A program made the position numbers and the translations under genes. From Erysipelotrichaceae bacterium (GTDB lineage Bacteria; Bacillota_I; Bacilli_A; Erysipelotrichales; Erysipelotrichaceae), in contig JAAZCQ010000016.1 in NCBI GenBank assembly GCA_012513225.1, positions 1-64,000 on the forward strand: a stretch of DNA of 64,000 nucleotides. The letters are read 5' to 3'. The stretch's first letter is position 1. Each line of letters opens with the position of its first letter. The notes beneath the pieces are model-generated. The model saw only the letters and a list, made by a program, of their open reading frames with translations. It did no database searches and was not told the origin of the DNA. Positions 61,534-64,000 of the stretch are shown here, one piece after another.

Positions 61534-61600
61534 TGCTCTATAATCGTATAAACTTTCACAAGATTTAAAGTGAAATTTTTATAAATACAGTTATAGAGCA
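61534..61600 (+). repeat. 67-nt segmented stem-loop
   Basis: Three nested paired segments: TGCTCTATAA/TTATAGAGCA (61534-61543, 61591-61600), TATAAA/TTTATA (61547-61552, 61578-61583) and TTTCAC/GTGAAA (61554-61559, 61570-61575). TTTATTTTATTTTT follows. It could be a large terminator or a small RNA element before the sortase gene. Confidence 0.5.
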
Positions 61601-61644
61601 TTTATTTTATTTTTAATTGATTGAAAATAAGCTAAAATATACAT

Positions 61645-62376
61645 ATGAAGAAAATTATATTATTAATTATTATTTTTATACTTTCTATAACTACCATATT
61701 TAGGTTTTCATTATTTAATCATGGAAATAATGAAGTAAATATTAAAAGTGATAGTGTAATTACAATACCGAGGAAATTTACAAAAATAGAATATGATAAT
61801 TTTGAAGATAATATAGATTTAAGTTATTATTCTGAAAATAAAGAAATAAATAATGATTATATTGGTGATTTAAAAATAGATGGATTAATAAACCAAAAGG
61901 TAGTTCATACTACAGATAATGAATTTTATTTAAATCATAATTTTGAAAAAGAGTATTTTTCACAAGGCAGTGTATTTATGGATTATAGAAATACTTTAGA
62001 AGATCAAAATATTATTTTATATGGACATTATGTTTATAAAGATGAAACAGCTATGTTTTCTCCATTGCACCTATTGAAAGACATTAATAATTATGAAGAA
62101 TATAAATATATATTTTTAAATTTAGGTGAAGAAGTTAGAAAATATAAAATAAGTAAGGTTTATTATTATATTATGGGAAGTCAAAATTTAATTTTCTACG
62201 AAACTAATTATTCAGAAAGTGAATTTGAAAATTATATGAAATATGTTGATAAGGCTGTATTTTATGATACTGGTGTTCAAATGAGTAATGATGATTCATT
62301 CATTACCTTGCAAACATGTGTTAGAAATAGAGATGATTTAAGACTTATAATTATAGGAAAGAGGATAGAAGAGTGA
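61645..62376 (+). CDS. Class B-type sortase
   Basis: 243 aa. N-terminal membrane anchor (IILLIIIFILSITTIF), then the sortase barrel. Catalytic H128 is in YGHYVYKDETAMFSPL, C225 in FITLQTC and R233 in NRDDLRLIIIG. The long insert before the cysteine fits class B rather than A. It joins surface proteins to peptidoglycan or builds pili. No sorting-signal protein is in the window. Overlaps pyrR by four bases. Confidence 0.85.
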   Translation: MKKIILLIIIFILSITTIFRFSLFNHGNNEVNIKSDSVITIPRKFTKIEYDNFEDNIDLSYYSENKEINNDYIGDLKIDGLINQKVVHTTDNEFYLNHNFEKEYFSQGSVFMDYRNTLEDQNIILYGHYVYKDETAMFSPLHLLKDINNYEEYKYIFLNLGEEVRKYKISKVYYYIMGSQNLIFYETNYSESEFENYMKYVDKAVFYDTGVQMSNDDSFITLQTCVRNRDDLRLIIIGKRIEE

Positions 62377-62891
62377 AGGAATTAATAGATAAAACAGGGA
62401 TGTCTAGGTCTTTAATAAGAATAGCTCATGAAATAATTGAAAAAAATAAGGGTGTTAATGACTTAGTGTTAGTGGGAATTAAAACAAGGGGAATCTATAT
62501 AGCAAAAAGGCTAAGTGATTATATTGAAGAGTTTGAACATATTAGAGTTCCTTATGATTTTATAGATATTTCATTTTGGAGAGATGATATTAGTGAACAA
62601 GCCATTACAAAACATAAACTAGAAATTGATGTAAAAGATAAAACAGTTATACTAGTAGATGATGTTTTAAGCTCTGGAAGAACCGTAAGGGCTGCAATGG
62701 ATGGTATCTTAGACAGTGGTAGAGCTAGTTCAATTCAGCTAGCTGTTTTAGTAGATAGAGGGCATAGAGAACTTCCTATTAGAGCAGATTATGTAGGGAA
62801 GAATATACCTACATCAACTAAAGAAAATATTGTTGTTAAATTAGAGGAATGTGACGATGGTGAAGGAATATATATAGAAAAGAAGGTATAA
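62373..62891 (+). CDS. pyrR: Pyr operon attenuation protein / uracil phosphoribosyltransferase PyrR
   Basis: 172 aa. Closely follows Bacillus PyrR: LIRIAHEIIEKNKG, LVGIKTRGIYIAKRL, PRPP loop ILVDDVLSSGRTVRAAMD and AVLVDRGHRELPIRADYVGKN. PyrR bound to UMP binds the pyr leader hairpin and promotes termination. Start is GTG 62373, overlapping the sortase stop, with GAGG upstream. It is far from the pyr operon it should control and coupled to a sortase instead. Confidence 0.93.
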   Translation: MKELIDKTGMSRSLIRIAHEIIEKNKGVNDLVLVGIKTRGIYIAKRLSDYIEEFEHIRVPYDFIDISFWRDDISEQAITKHKLEIDVKDKTVILVDDVLSSGRTVRAAMDGILDSGRASSIQLAVLVDRGHRELPIRADYVGKNIPTSTKENIVVKLEECDDGEGIYIEKKV

Positions 62892-62892
62892 A

Positions 62893-64000
62893 ATGAACAA
62901 ATTTTTAAATTTTTTTAAGTGGCAGTCTATGATTAAAGAAAATCAAATTGTAGGAGAAATACCTAGTAATTCAAAAATTTATAAAAAAACATTTGATATT
63001 GCTTGGCCAAGTGCTTTGGAAAGTGTTTCTATGGCCCTAATTGGGGCAGTAGATATGATGATGGTAGGGAATTTAGGTGCAAATGCAATTGCAGGAGTAG
63101 GAATTAGTACACAACCTAAATTTCTTTTAATGGCTCCCAACATGGCAGTAAACATAGCAGTTACTGTTTTAGTTTCAAGAAGAAAAGGTGAAGATAATAG
63201 AAATTCAGCAAATGAATATTTATTATCTGCATGGTTTATTTCAGGAATACTAGCATTTTTCTTATCATTATTAGGTATTATATTTGCTCCACAAATTTTA
63301 AAATTTTCTGGTGCGAATATGGAATACTTAGACTTGGCTGTAGATTATTTTAGAATAGTACTAGTAGGTAATTTTTTTTATTGTATGGCTTTAACAATAA
63401 GTTCAGCACAAAGAGGTGTGGGTTTAACCAAAATATCTTTAAAAATAAATTTAGCAGCCAATCTTGTAAACTTAGTTTTCAATGCTTTATTAATAAATGG
63501 CTTATTTTTCTTTCCTAGGTTAGAGGTTGTTGGTGCTGCAATTGCTACTACAATAGGTAATTTTATTGCGTTTGTTATTTCTGTTAAATCTATTACAAAC
63601 TCTGAAGAATATTTATATATAGGAGTTGGAGGCAAAATTATAGACTTAAACGCAATGAAAGATATTTATAAAATATCATCAACATCTGTATTAGAACAAC
63701 TTTTTTTAAGAGTTGGATTTTTAATGTATTCAAAAAGTGTTGCAGGATTAGGAACCTTATCTTTTGCAGCTCATCAGGTAACTATGAATATGATGCATAT
63801 GTCTTTTTCAATAGGGGATGGATTATCTATTGCAACTAGTTCTTTAGTAGGTCAAAGCTTGGGATCTCAAAGAAGTGACATGGCAATTATTCACGGATTG
63901 GTAAGCCAAAGAATAGGTGTATTTTTAGCGATTTTAACGTCTATTTCTTTAATTGTTTTTAGAGTTCCACTATTACTATTATTTACAAATGATTTAGATG
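62893..64000 (+). CDS. MATE-family efflux transporter (partial, runs off the window)
   Basis: At least 369 codons from ATG 62893, open to the end. Many membrane helices; MATE pattern in IAWPSALESVSMALIGAVDMMMVGNLGANAIAGVGI and a second half beginning about SSTSVLEQLFLRVGFLMYSK. MATE proteins export cations or drugs against Na+ or H+. It starts one base after pyrR. The C-terminus is outside the window. Confidence 0.9.
   Translation, partial: MNKFLNFFKWQSMIKENQIVGEIPSNSKIYKKTFDIAWPSALESVSMALIGAVDMMMVGNLGANAIAGVGISTQPKFLLMAPNMAVNIAVTVLVSRRKGEDNRNSANEYLLSAWFISGILAFFLSLLGIIFAPQILKFSGANMEYLDLAVDYFRIVLVGNFFYCMALTISSAQRGVGLTKISLKINLAANLVNLVFNALLINGLFFFPRLEVVGAAIATTIGNFIAFVISVKSITNSEEYLYIGVGGKIIDLNAMKDIYKISSTSVLEQLFLRVGFLMYSKSVAGLGTLSFAAHQVTMNMMHMSFSIGDGLSIATSSLVGQSLGSQRSDMAIIHGLVSQRIGVFLAILTSISLIVFRVPLLLLFTNDLD

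Noticed and set aside
1-64000. CRISPR arrays, tRNA or rRNA genes, insertion sequences, prophage
   Set aside because: Reading the intergenic regions showed no repeat-spacer pattern, cloverleaf, transposase or integrase. This was by eye, so a tRNA scan would be worth running.

Overview
This window is about 64 kb of very AT-rich DNA. It reads as the chromosome of a wall-forming, anaerobic or facultative low-GC Gram-positive (Bacillota). Pointers are the MraZ/RsmH/FtsL/PBP2B/MraY cluster, a lipoprotein lipobox, a class B-type sortase, long-form Hpf, a PyrR-type pyr operon, a T-box in front of hisS-aspS, a ComN-SecDF pair and pyruvate formate-lyase. Compact genes and extreme AT content suggest a lineage near Erysipelotrichia or walled relatives of Mollicutes, but the sequence alone does not fix this. 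I saw no CRISPR array, insertion sequence, prophage, rRNA or tRNA gene, and no gene-free stretch longer than 300 bases.

Layout. 0-10 kb: single genes on both strands (CofE-like ligase, TPR membrane protein, deoC, an unknown coiled-coil membrane protein, an altered HIT protein, a two-repeat lipoprotein, a HAD phosphatase, a GH13 glycosidase, ferritin, peptidase C). 10-15 kb: rimO, ROK kinase, M29 aminopeptidase and a DUF2779 nuclease-like gene in one tight run, then hpf. 15-24 kb: a membrane protein, a small possible HTH protein, ptsI, a PssD/PssE glycosyltransferase pair and a two-gene acyl-CoA-dehydratase-activase system. 24-33 kb: pyrBC-carAB-pyrKDFE, with one to a few bases of overlap at most junctions, behind a leader that looks like a PyrR attenuator; pyrR itself is at 62.4 kb. 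33-37 kb: yebC, tagD, tmcAL, a lipase-like hydrolase, yceD-rpmF. 37.5-45 kb: a shortened dcw cluster (mraZ, rsmH, ftsL, pbpB, mraY) running into comN-secDF. 45-50.7 kb: HAD phosphatase, pflA, a thioredoxin-like protein, pflB, a separate glycyl-radical subunit and an iron alcohol dehydrogenase. 50.7-64 kb: murL-murD2-recJ, apt, rel, T-box-hisS-aspS, a candidate 6S RNA, yneF, sortase-pyrR and the start of a MATE exporter.

How the genes fit together. Pyruvate is handled by a PFL divided into two polypeptides, and an alcohol dehydrogenase next door suits mixed-acid fermentation. UMP is made de novo, but the CarA glutaminase domain has lost its Cys-His-Glu triad, so carbamoyl phosphate may be made from free ammonia. 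The wall glutamate appears to be added as L-Glu by a MurD2-type ligase and then epimerised by MurL. The MraY next to the PBP has an altered HHH motif.

The strongest leads are the dead-looking CarA glutaminase, the split PFL with a CxxC protein in its operon, the MurL/MurD2 route beside an unusual MraY, the overlapping GAC/CAC specifier in the hisS-aspS T-box, a perfect inverted repeat clasping the yebC -10 box, and a self-consistent PyrR attenuator.
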